Position numbers and translations under genes: made by a program
Shown here: piece by piece, positions 6,661-13,940 of the stretch
How the letters are laid out: each line of letters opens with the position of its first letter
Numbering within the stretch: position 1 is the first letter of the stretch
Notes under the pieces: generated by a model
The model's input: only the letters and a program-made list of their open reading frames with translations
What the model was told of the DNA's origin: nothing
The model's database searches: none
Assembly (NCBI GenBank): GCA_900547415.1
Contig: URGS01000035.1
Location: 1-16,203 of the forward strand
Direction of reading: 5' to 3'
Source of the DNA: an uncultured Phascolarctobacterium sp.
GTDB lineage: Bacteria; Bacillota; Negativicutes; Acidaminococcales; Acidaminococcaceae
DNA: 16,203 nucleotides

Positions 6661-6986
6661 TGCGTGGATTAGTAGCTGTATTATTAGCTGTTATTACGGG
6701 CATGTTTTGTTCTTTTGTGACCTACCTGCCTACTATCGGTGATAGTCAGACTGCGCCTAACCAGCATGTTACCCCTACCTATATTTCCCGCAGTGCGGAG
6801 GATACAGGTTCTCCTAACATCGTAACTGGTGTCATCATCGACTATAGAGGCTTCGATACTATGTGGGAGACCTCAGTAATGTTTTTAGCTGGTCTGACAA
6901 CCGTTCTGGTATTAACAAGCAATCCTGTGGGCCGTCGTCCTGAAGAGGAGCCCGAGGATCCGGAGGAAGGAGAGATCATCAAATGA
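6660..6986 (+). CDS. MbhE-like subunit (second part of split MrpA C-terminus)
   Basis: A 108-residue protein with an N-terminal membrane segment (about 3-22), a polar loop (about 30-60) and a second membrane segment (about 74-86). The motif NIVTGVIIDYRGFDTMWE (about 54-71) is the hallmark of the last part of MrpA and of the separate archaeal subunit MbhE, and leads into the MrpB-type sequence in full-length proteins. The acidic C-terminal tail (EEEPEDPEEGE) is probably cytoplasmic. The start overlaps the previous stop by one base, and the stop overlaps the mrpB start. Confidence 0.87.
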   Translation: MRGLVAVLLAVITGMFCSFVTYLPTIGDSQTAPNQHVTPTYISRSAEDTGSPNIVTGVIIDYRGFDTMWETSVMFLAGLTTVLVLTSNPVGRRPEEEPEDPEEGEIIK

Positions 6987-7435
6987 AAGATCCATTTGGC
7001 GGTATCATTTTGAATGTGGCCTTCCGTATGCTGGTACCATTTACGCTGGTTTATGGCATTTATGTACTTTGCTTGGGTGAGTTTTCTCCAGGTGGCGGCT
7101 TCCAGGCAGGCGGATTTTTAGCTGTAGGTGTTTTGCTGAGCCGTTTGATTTTAGGTGCAGATACCAAGTTTAATATTTCTGGAAAAACATCAGTGGTTAT
7201 GGCTGGTGTTGGTACTTTTATCTATGCTTTTACCGGATGGCTGACGCTGTTTGGCGGCGCAAAGTTTTTCCTTGACTATAACTATATGCCCATTCATATG
7301 GAGCCTGTGCACGAAATGCACGCCACGGGCATTTTTATGATTGAGATAGGCGTAGCAATCTGTGTAATGATGACTATTATCAATCTGTTGGACGCAATTG
7401 TGAAAAGGGGTGACGATGATGGAAGTGTTGAATGA
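6983..7435 (+). CDS. mrpB: Na+/H+ antiporter subunit MrpB (MbhF-like)
   Basis: A 150-residue MnhB-family subunit with about four membrane segments. The motif GEFSPGGGFQAGG (about residues 32-44) is the family signature, and the final segment is followed by a short charged tail. MrpB is a core part of the membrane arm between the MrpA C-terminal elements and MrpC. Ribosome binding site GGAGGAAGGAG lies upstream (about 6962-6972). The ATG overlaps the stop of the previous gene (ATGA), and the end of the gene overlaps the start of mrpC by about 20 bases. Confidence 0.93.
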   Translation: MKDPFGGIILNVAFRMLVPFTLVYGIYVLCLGEFSPGGGFQAGGFLAVGVLLSRLILGADTKFNISGKTSVVMAGVGTFIYAFTGWLTLFGGAKFFLDYNYMPIHMEPVHEMHATGIFMIEIGVAICVMMTIINLLDAIVKRGDDDGSVE

Positions 7436-7793
7436 GTTCTTAAAGACTAAAGGCATCTACTCCCTGGTTATGATTTTATTTTTCTTGGGCGTCTATGGTA
7501 TGGTTCTGAGTAAGAATTACATGAAAAAGCTTATGGCAATGAACGTAATGCAGGTTGCCGTAATCTATTTCTACCTTTGCTTTGCACAAAAGGACGGAGC
7601 AATGATTCCTATTCAAAATGGCTTGACTACTGACCCTAATGCGTATATTAACCCTTTGCCTCATGGTCTGATGCTTACTGCAATCGTTGTAAGCCTTGGT
7701 ACTACTGGTGTGGCTTTGGCGCTTTTGATGCGCATTAAAGAAATCTACGGCTCTGTTGAAGAGGTAGAGGTATTGAGGAGGGCCAGCAAATGA
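7416..7793 (+). CDS. mrpC: Na+/H+ antiporter subunit MrpC (NuoK/MbhG-like)
   Basis: A protein of 125 residues with three membrane segments, homologous to complex I subunit NuoK. It has YGMVLSKNYMKKLMAMNVMQ near the first two segments, and the polar stretch DPNAYINPLPHGLMLTAIVVS typical of MrpC, where the His-Gly-Leu turn introduces the last segment. It is one of the core subunits of the ion path between MrpD and the smaller subunits. AAGGGGTGA (7405-7413) is the ribosome binding site; it is followed by two adjacent ATG codons (7416 and 7419), either of which may be used. The gene overlaps mrpB at its start and mrpD at its stop. Confidence 0.92.
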   Translation: MMEVLNEFLKTKGIYSLVMILFFLGVYGMVLSKNYMKKLMAMNVMQVAVIYFYLCFAQKDGAMIPIQNGLTTDPNAYINPLPHGLMLTAIVVSLGTTGVALALLMRIKEIYGSVEEVEVLRRASK

Positions 7794-9283
7794 TGCAGCA
7801 TGCTCCTGTTTTTATTGTACTTCTGCCTTTGACAGCATCACTTCTGTGTATGCTCTTCAGCAGAATCAGTCGCAACCTTGGTTCTTGGATTGTTATGGCA
7901 TCCATCGCAGGTGCCTTCGCCAGTGCGGTAACTGTGCTTAAGCAGGTTATAGCTAATAATGGTCAGGCAGTTCATTACTGGATGGGTGGCTGGGAACCTC
8001 CTATCGGTATTGAGTTTGTTATGGATCCTCTTAACAGTGTTCTGGCGGTTCTGGTAACATTCATTTCCCTAATGGTTTCTCTCTACAGCCGTCCCTTTGT
8101 TAAAGATGAGGATTGGCTGCATGTAGGCGGTTATTACACACTTTTCGGTCTTTTGACTGTCGGTCTGTCCGGCATGATTATTACCGGTGACGTATTTAAC
8201 CTTTATGTATATCTGGAGATTATGTCTCTGTCCGGTTATGGTCTGATTGCTCTTGGCGGTAAAAAATCCATGCTGGCAGCCTTCAGATATCTGCTTATTG
8301 GTACCATTGGTGCCTCTCTGTATCTTTTAGGCGTTGGCTATATGTACGCTTTGACTGGTACATTGAATATGGCTGATTTGGCTTCTCAGGTTGCAAATCA
8401 TTTGAATTCTCCACTGGTGGCGTTGTCTGTTGCCTGCTTTATTATCGGTTTTGGTATTAAGATGGCGCTGTTCCCACTCCATGGCTGGCAGCCTGATGCC
8501 TATACCTTTGCTCATCCTGGAGCTGCGGCATTTATTGCAGGCTGTATGAGTAAGGCTCCTGCCTATGCACTGATCCGTTTCCTGTATTACATCTTTAAGG
8601 TAGATAATCCTATTGTGCACAGTGCTCTCAATGCCATTGGTATTCTTGGCATTGCAGGCATGCTTATTGGTTCCGTTATGGCTTTGGCTCAGTACGATTT
8701 CCGTCGTATGCTGGCATACTCCTCTGTAGCACAGATTGGCTACATTGCTATTGGTATTGCTATGGGCAATGTTTATGGCTTCATCGGTGCAGTGCTGCAT
8801 ATCATTAACCACGCTTTCATGAAAAGTGCGCTGTTCCTTGTTATTGGCGGTATTGAGTATCGCTTCGGTGATGTTAACCTATATCGTTTAGGTGGTATGA
8901 ATAAAAAGCTGGTAGTCAGCTCTATTACTGTAGTTTTGGCTGCCTTCTCCATGATTGGTCTGCCTCCTACCTGTGGCTTCTTTAGTAAATGGTATTTACT
9001 TATGGGCGCATATACAGGCGAGCAATATTTTTACATTATGGTACTTGTAATCAGTTCTCTGCTGAACGCAATCTATTTCTTCCGTATTATTGAGCAGATG
9101 TTTATTCAGCGTGAGGCCTCTCTTACCGAGGTTCATCCCCATGAGGGTAAACTTGGTCTGCCGGTAGAAATGGTTATTCCTATTATGGTGGCTGGCATTG
9201 GCATTCTGGCTCTTGGCTTCTATAGCGTAGATATTGTGACCAATATTATAAAACTAGGCTTGCCGGAGGTGTTTCTGAGATGA
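7790..9283 (+). CDS. mrpD: Na+/H+ antiporter subunit MrpD (NuoN/NuoM-like, MbhH)
   Basis: A 497-residue proton-conducting-transporter protein with about 14 membrane segments, homologous to MrpD and to complex I antiporter-like subunits. The key charged residues are present: E143 in VYLEIMSLSGYG (TM5 glutamate), K224 in FGIKMALFPLHGW (TM7 lysine) and K255 in CMSKAPAYA (TM8 lysine). PDAY after the LHGW motif and QIGYI further on also fit the MrpD subfamily. It moves protons and/or Na+ across the cytoplasmic membrane as part of the complex. GAGGAGGG precedes the start, which overlaps the mrpC stop (ATGA); the stop overlaps the next gene in the same way. Confidence 0.95.
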   Translation: MMQHAPVFIVLLPLTASLLCMLFSRISRNLGSWIVMASIAGAFASAVTVLKQVIANNGQAVHYWMGGWEPPIGIEFVMDPLNSVLAVLVTFISLMVSLYSRPFVKDEDWLHVGGYYTLFGLLTVGLSGMIITGDVFNLYVYLEIMSLSGYGLIALGGKKSMLAAFRYLLIGTIGASLYLLGVGYMYALTGTLNMADLASQVANHLNSPLVALSVACFIIGFGIKMALFPLHGWQPDAYTFAHPGAAAFIAGCMSKAPAYALIRFLYYIFKVDNPIVHSALNAIGILGIAGMLIGSVMALAQYDFRRMLAYSSVAQIGYIAIGIAMGNVYGFIGAVLHIINHAFMKSALFLVIGGIEYRFGDVNLYRLGGMNKKLVVSSITVVLAAFSMIGLPPTCGFFSKWYLLMGAYTGEQYFYIMVLVISSLLNAIYFFRIIEQMFIQREASLTEVHPHEGKLGLPVEMVIPIMVAGIGILALGFYSVDIVTNIIKLGLPEVFLR

Positions 9284-10788
9284 CTATTGTAGATTGCAGA
9301 CCATTTCTGGCCGTTGGTGTATCTCTTCTGGCGGCAGTATTGATTGCCTTCAGCAGAAAGTGGCCTAACCTTCGTGAATCCTGGAGCGTTATCGCTTCCA
9401 TACTTAAAGTTGGCATTGTGCTTTCCATGGTGCCAGCAGTTTTAGAGGGCAATGTATATACTTACACCCTCTGTCAGATTACAGATACTGTTGGTCTGAC
9501 ACTGCGCACTGATCCTGCTGGTATGATTTTTGCTACGCTGGCTTCAATGCTATGGGTGCCTATGAACTTCTATTCCATAGGCTATATGCGTTGTAACAAT
9601 GAAAGTGAGCAGACTGGCTATTTTGCCGCCTTTGCAATTTGTCTTAGTGCTGTTATGGGTATTGCCATGGCTGAAAATCTGCTGACATTCTTCTTCTTCT
9701 ATGAGCTTTTGACTCTAGCCAGCTATCCTTTGGTGCTGCATAAACGTAATGAAGCAGCCCTGATGGCCAGCCGTAAGTATTTAATCTATACTCTGATTTC
9801 TGGTCAGCTGTTCTTGGTTGGCGTTGTTGCAGTGTACTGCATTTCCGGTACTATGAGCTTTACTCCGGGCGGCTTCCTGACTACTGACATGGCGCCTAAA
9901 TGGGTGCTGCAGGCAATCTTTGTACTGATGATTATTGCAGGTTCTGTAAAGGCTGCTGTTATGCCGCTTCATGGCTGGCTGCCTGCTGCGATGATTGCGC
10001 CTACTCCTGTAAGTGCTCTGCTTCACGCAGTGGCAGTTGTTAAGACTGGCGTATTCAGCGTGCTGAGAATCATTGGCTTTGTTTTTGGTCCTAAGCTGTT
10101 GGCGGAGCTCGGTGTTGTAGATGTATTGGCATGGACTGCGGCCACAACAATTATTGTTTCTTCACTCATCGCTCTGCGTCAGGACCATTTGAAACGCAGA
10201 CTGGCATTTTCCACTGTAGGTCAGCTTTCCTACATTGTTTTGGGCGCAGCGCTTATTTCTCCCTTAAGCATTAAGGGTGCGTATCTGCACCTAGTGGCTC
10301 ACGCAGTTATGAAGATTACTCTCTTCATGTGTGCTGGTCTGATTATTGCCCGTACACATAAAAACAATATAAGCGAGCTCCACGGTATTGGACGACGGCT
10401 TCCCATTACCATGACCTGCTTTACCATTGCTTCTTTAGGCATTGCCGGTGTTCCCTTCTTGGTCGGTTTTGTCAGCAAGTGGAATTTGGCTCTTGGTGCT
10501 TTACAGGCAGGCAAGCCTCTGTTTATTCTGGTTTGGGTAGCTAGTGCTCTTTTGGCGGCAGGTTATCTTATTCCTGTGTGCAAGATGGCATTCTTCAAGC
10601 CTGAGCCTAAGGAAGGCTTTGTTGAATATGGTGATATCAGCTACTCTATGTTGATTCCTATTTGTGTTACTACCTTGGCGGCAGTTGTTTTAGGTACTAT
10701 CCCCGACATCTATCCGCATTTCTACAAGCTGGCAGTTATGACCTCTGATGCCGTATGTGCCGGCTGGTTACCAGGGGGGTGGCTGTAA
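9280..10788 (+). CDS. Second ND5/NuoM-like antiporter subunit
   Basis: A 502-residue membrane protein of the same proton-conducting-transporter family as MrpD, with about 14 membrane segments. It holds the TM5 glutamate (E142, FFFYELLTLASYP), TM7 lysine (K224, SVKAAVMPLHGWLP), the APTPVSALLHA loop typical of NuoL/NuoM/MrpA N-terminal domains, and the TM8 lysine (K255, VVKTGVF). It could serve in place of the N-terminal antiporter domain of MrpA, which is otherwise missing here (inference). The start overlaps the mrpD stop by 4 bases. Its last codons contain a GGGGGGTGG stretch that doubles as the ribosome binding site of the next gene. Confidence 0.92.
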   Translation: MTIVDCRPFLAVGVSLLAAVLIAFSRKWPNLRESWSVIASILKVGIVLSMVPAVLEGNVYTYTLCQITDTVGLTLRTDPAGMIFATLASMLWVPMNFYSIGYMRCNNESEQTGYFAAFAICLSAVMGIAMAENLLTFFFFYELLTLASYPLVLHKRNEAALMASRKYLIYTLISGQLFLVGVVAVYCISGTMSFTPGGFLTTDMAPKWVLQAIFVLMIIAGSVKAAVMPLHGWLPAAMIAPTPVSALLHAVAVVKTGVFSVLRIIGFVFGPKLLAELGVVDVLAWTAATTIIVSSLIALRQDHLKRRLAFSTVGQLSYIVLGAALISPLSIKGAYLHLVAHAVMKITLFMCAGLIIARTHKNNISELHGIGRRLPITMTCFTIASLGIAGVPFLVGFVSKWNLALGALQAGKPLFILVWVASALLAAGYLIPVCKMAFFKPEPKEGFVEYGDISYSMLIPICVTTLAAVVLGTIPDIYPHFYKLAVMTSDAVCAGWLPGGWL

Positions 10789-11028
10789 ATGAGTAAGAAA
10801 ATGGTTTATATGCTAATAGCTGTAGTTCTTGTATTGTCCGTGACAGCTGAGCTTTTTGGAATTCATCTTCATGCTCCTCATTGGTGGCCATTGCCGTTTG
10901 GCTACAATATTTTTGCTGGTTTTGTAGGTGGCTGGATTTTAATAATTCTGGCTAAGATGATTATGACTCCTTTGCTGCAACGCGAAGAAGACTACTATGA
11001 TGAAGGCGGAGGTGAGCATGATGACTGA
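10789..11028 (+). CDS. Small two-TM membrane protein of the antiporter operon
   Basis: A 79-residue protein without an assigned function. It has a membrane segment at about 5-21, a short loop with HLHAPHWWP (26-34), a second membrane segment at about 40-58 (FAGFVGGWILIILAK), then a tail rich in Asp, Glu and Gly (65-79). The loop has three histidines and two tryptophans and should lie near the membrane surface. Small proteins of this size and layout occur between ND5-like genes in Mrp/Mbh-type clusters of anaerobes, as far as I recall, but I cannot name a family. It begins directly after the preceding stop with a very strong G-rich ribosome binding site, and its end overlaps the next gene by 11 bases, so it is clearly made with the complex. 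Confidence 0.85.
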   Translation: MSKKMVYMLIAVVLVLSVTAELFGIHLHAPHWWPLPFGYNIFAGFVGGWILIILAKMIMTPLLQREEDYYDEGGGEHDD

Positions 11029-12757
11029 TATGGTAATTCATCCCGGCCTAATACTCATTTTTGTAGGTGTTTTGGCAATGCTTGTGCCTAAGGCTTTACG
11101 TAAAATTGTCTTGGCAGTAGGTCCGTTTGCGGCTCTGTATGCAGCATTGTCCATGCCTATGGGAACAGATGCAAGTATAACAATTTTGGGTACTGGTTAT
11201 CAGCTCAACTATATTTATGTTGATAAGCTGAGCTATGTATTTTGTATGATTTTTGCCTTAATGGCATGCATTGGTGGAATTTATTCCTGTCATAACGAAA
11301 ACAGGATGGAAGCATTGTGCTCAATGTCCTATGCAGGATGCGCTCTTGGTGTAACACTTGCTAAGGATTGGATGACAATGATTGTCTTCTGGGAAGCTTT
11401 GGCAGTTACTTCCTTGTTCCTTATCTGGTGTCGTAACACGCCGTCATCTCGCAAGGCTGGCTTCCGTTATCTGTTAGTTCATATGCTTGGTGGCAACCTG
11501 CTGTTAGGCGGTATTTTCCTAAAAGCAGGACAAGGTGAGTATCTAATTACTAACCTGTCTGCTGGTGCACATGATATTGCATTTTGGGCTATTTTGATTG
11601 GTGTAGCTGTTAATGCTGCTATTCCTCCTGTCAATGCCTGGCTTGTAGACGCATATCCTGAAGGTACTATTACAGGTAGTGTATTTCTGAGCTCCTTTAC
11701 TACCAAGGTAGCTGTTTATTGCCTTATTAGAATTTTTGCTGGAACTGAGCTTTTGATGGGCTTTGGCTGTTTTATGGCATTGTACGGTGCAGCCTATGCG
11801 TTGATGGAAAACGACATGAGGCGTTTGCTGGGCTATCATATTATTAGTCAGGTAGGCTTCATGGTAGCAGGTGTTGGCGTTGGTACGGCTATGGCAATCA
11901 ATGGTGCTACTGCTCATGCTTATTCCCACATCCTGTATAAATCCCTGCTTTTTATGTGTGCAGGTGCCATTATTTACGCTACGGGAATTCGTAAAATCAA
12001 TCAGCTTAGCGGTATGGCAAAGAAAATGCCTTTTGTAGCAATTTGCTTTTTCATTGCTGCTTTCTCAATTTCCGGCGTACCGTTGTTTAATGGCTTTATC
12101 AGCAAAACCATTACTATTGCTGCGTCCTTAGAGGCTGGTCATGAGTTAGTTTACAATATGCTGGAGCTGGCTAGTATAGGTACGTTCTTGTCTATTACGT
12201 TGAAAATGGGTTATTTTATTTTCCTTCGTACTGGCAAGGAAGTACAGCTGAAGAATACACTCCCGAAAAATATGTATATAGGTATGGGGCTGGGAGCAGT
12301 TCTTTGCTCACTTTATGGCGTATATCCTGATTTGCTGTACCGTTATCTGCCGTCTGCAGTTACATATGTTCCTTTTACTGCTGACCATGTCCTCAGTTAC
12401 ATTGAGATTTTGGTAGTGACTATGGTTCCATTTATGATGTATCTGTCCAAGATGGAACCCCATACAGCAATCAGCCTGGATACTGACTGGTTCTATCGCA
12501 AGCCCTTCGCGGCAATTTTGTATCGTGGCAGCTCTTTGTGCTGTGCACTGTGCAATGCTTTAGGCAATGCATGGGCTGTACTTGACGAAAAGTTTATGGA
12601 CCTTACATCAAATCCTATGGATTTTCTTGATGCTAAGCCATTCCGCAAACGCAGTCATTATAATCCTGAAAACTATCGTACATCCATTGCCGATCCTATG
12701 ATGATAACTTTAACAGTGCTTATTAGTGCTATTAGTTATTTCGTAGCAAGCATGTGA
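11018..12757 (+). CDS. Third ND5-like antiporter subunit with C-terminal extension
   Basis: A 579-residue proton-conducting-transporter protein, last gene of the operon. The TM5 glutamate (E126, IVFWEALAV) and TM8 lysine (K230, FTTKVAVYCL) are kept. The usual TM7 lysine is Asn (N199, AVNAAIPPVNAW) and the usual LH of LHGW is VN. The protein is 80 residues longer than its two paralogues. The C-terminal addition (about 475-579) contains LDTDWFYRK, a motif common in the linker of NuoL/MrpA-like proteins, a long amphipathic region that could form a lateral helix, and a final membrane segment. The start is taken at the first of two adjacent ATGs (11018, 11021) after GGAGGTGA (11008-11015); an upstream ATG at 10997 lacks such a site. 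The gene overlaps its neighbour by 11 bases. Confidence 0.9.
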   Translation: MMTDMVIHPGLILIFVGVLAMLVPKALRKIVLAVGPFAALYAALSMPMGTDASITILGTGYQLNYIYVDKLSYVFCMIFALMACIGGIYSCHNENRMEALCSMSYAGCALGVTLAKDWMTMIVFWEALAVTSLFLIWCRNTPSSRKAGFRYLLVHMLGGNLLLGGIFLKAGQGEYLITNLSAGAHDIAFWAILIGVAVNAAIPPVNAWLVDAYPEGTITGSVFLSSFTTKVAVYCLIRIFAGTELLMGFGCFMALYGAAYALMENDMRRLLGYHIISQVGFMVAGVGVGTAMAINGATAHAYSHILYKSLLFMCAGAIIYATGIRKINQLSGMAKKMPFVAICFFIAAFSISGVPLFNGFISKTITIAASLEAGHELVYNMLELASIGTFLSITLKMGYFIFLRTGKEVQLKNTLPKNMYIGMGLGAVLCSLYGVYPDLLYRYLPSAVTYVPFTADHVLSYIEILVVTMVPFMMYLSKMEPHTAISLDTDWFYRKPFAAILYRGSSLCCALCNALGNAWAVLDEKFMDLTSNPMDFLDAKPFRKRSHYNPENYRTSIADPMMITLTVLISAISYFVASM

Positions 12758-12765
12758 TGAAGTAG

Positions 12766-12794
12766 TTACTATTGACCTGAATTTAGTCTATAAT
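12766..12794 (+). promoter_or_regulatory. Candidate promoter of the EamA-family gene
   Basis: A perfect TATAAT (12789-12794) lies 17 bases after TTACTA (12766-12771), a modest -35. A better -35 hexamer, TTGACC (12772-12777), is only 11 bases from it, too close for sigma70. Transcription would start near 12801, right at the foot of the hairpin at 12802-12829, so the mRNA would begin with that hairpin. Confidence 0.45.
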
Positions 12795-12801
12795 CTGAAT
12801 C

Positions 12802-12829
12802 TAAGCGGGTGCCTTCGGGTATCCGCTTA
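12802..12829 (+). terminator. UUCG hairpin: terminator of antiporter operon or 5' leader hairpin
   Basis: A 12-base-pair stem (two G-T pairs) with a TTCG tetraloop closed by C-G, followed by a T-rich tail ATTTATCTTTT. It lies 45 bases after the last antiporter gene, as a terminator should, but it is downstream of a probable promoter for the next gene and only 25 bases before that gene's ATG. Confidence 0.7.
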
Positions 12830-12854
12830 AATTTATCTTTTGCGAGGTTTTACT

Positions 12855-13739
12855 ATGGAAAACAATTTTTATAGAGGCGTCTTTTGCATAGTAATGTCAG
12901 CCGTTTTCTGGGGACTAGGAGGTGTAGCAGGTCAATATCTGTATACATATCAGGAGACGGATCCTGTTTGGCTGTGCATGGTGCGCCAGATTATTGCAGG
13001 TGCGTTATTTTTAATTTATACTGCAGTTGTCAGACGAGAAAATATTTTTGATATTTTTAAAGAATTTACACCTCAGATATTAGTATTTTCCTTCTTAGGT
13101 ATTTTGGGAGCTCAATTAGGCTTTTACTATACTATTTCTCTTTGCAATGCAGCTACGGCTACAGTACTACAGTATATGGCACCTATCTTTGTTATGATGT
13201 GGATGGCCTACAAAAGTCGCAGTATGCCTGAAAATCGTGAGCTTTTGGGTATTGTAGGAGCGCTTTTAGGCGTATTCCTTATTTCTACTCATGGTAATTT
13301 AGATAGTTTGGCAATATCTCCGGAGGCTCTGATTATAGGCTTGCTTTCGGCAGTGTCATATGCTCTTTATTCTGTTTATCCCTTGGATATGCTAAAGAAG
13401 TATTCTGCAACTGTAGTTATTGGCTGGGGCCAGTTTATTTCAGGTGTATCTTTGATTGCCTTTCGTAATCCATTTGTATCTCTGACTAACTGGGATATAG
13501 GAGCCTATATGGCCATGACTTACCTGGTTATCGGTGCTACAACTCTGACCTATGCCCTTTATCTTTTTGGCCTAAAAATTGTGGGACCGACTAAGGCTAG
13601 CCTTATTTCCTGTGCAGAACCATTGACATCTATTGTTGCCGTAGTTTTATTTATGGGTACAGTATTGACAATGGAGGATGTTATTGGTATGGGCTGCATT
13701 ATTTTTACTGTCCTATTATTGTCGATACCTAAAAAATAA
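12855..13739 (+). CDS. EamA/DMT-family transporter
   Basis: A 294-residue membrane protein with about ten hydrophobic segments in two similar halves (roughly 7-135 and 148-290), the layout of EamA (DUF6) proteins of the drug/metabolite transporter superfamily. Typical features are SAVFWGLGGVAGQYLY at the first segment, ATATVLQYMAPIF in the first half and the matching TKASLISCAEPLTSIVAVVLF in the second half, where P in the middle of the helix is conserved. Members export amino acids, purines or other small metabolites; the substrate here cannot be told. The ATG at 12855 follows GAGG (12844-12847); an in-frame TTG at 12840 is less likely. The gene is flanked by its own promoter and terminator and appears to be transcribed alone. 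Confidence 0.92.
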   Translation: MENNFYRGVFCIVMSAVFWGLGGVAGQYLYTYQETDPVWLCMVRQIIAGALFLIYTAVVRRENIFDIFKEFTPQILVFSFLGILGAQLGFYYTISLCNAATATVLQYMAPIFVMMWMAYKSRSMPENRELLGIVGALLGVFLISTHGNLDSLAISPEALIIGLLSAVSYALYSVYPLDMLKKYSATVVIGWGQFISGVSLIAFRNPFVSLTNWDIGAYMAMTYLVIGATTLTYALYLFGLKIVGPTKASLISCAEPLTSIVAVVLFMGTVLTMEDVIGMGCIIFTVLLLSIPKK

Positions 13740-13758
13740 GCAGATAGCAATATTCTTT

Positions 13759-13793
13759 AAATGCAGCTTTGTGAAAACAAGGCTGTATTTTTT
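13759..13793 (+). terminator. Rho-independent terminator after the EamA gene
   Basis: A 14-base-pair stem AAATGCAGCTTTGT / ACAAGGCTGTATTT (two G-T pairs) with a GAAA loop, followed by a run of T. It lies 20 bases after the stop codon. Confidence 0.85.
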
Positions 13794-13885
13794 ATATGAA
13801 AACAGGGATGCTGTGATAGTGAATCATACGCCTATATAAAGTAAATATTACACAGAAAAGCTACACAATAAACAGGAAATATAAA

Positions 13886-13913
13886 TGTAAAATATATGAG
13901 ATTGTGATACAAT
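13886..13913 (+). promoter_or_regulatory. Promoter of the larA-like gene (extended -10)
   Basis: TACAAT at 13908-13913 is preceded by TG at 13905-13906, forming an extended -10. The -35 region (TGTAAA at 13886-13891) is poor, as is common with extended -10 promoters. Transcription would start near 13920, leaving a leader of about 20 bases with AAAGGAGGTG before the ATG. Confidence 0.6.
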
Positions 13914-13940
13914 TAAACTATCAAGAAAAGGAGGTGCCCT

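Noticed and set aside
8327..8812. Minus-strand open frame of 161 codons within mrpD
   Set aside because: It is a shadow of the mrpD coding sequence: rich in Asn, His, Thr and Cys, with no family motif.
10774..10779. Six-G tract at the end of the second ND5-like gene, possible phase-variable site
   Set aside because: It is short, lies three codons from the end of the gene, and is readily explained as the ribosome binding site of the next gene.
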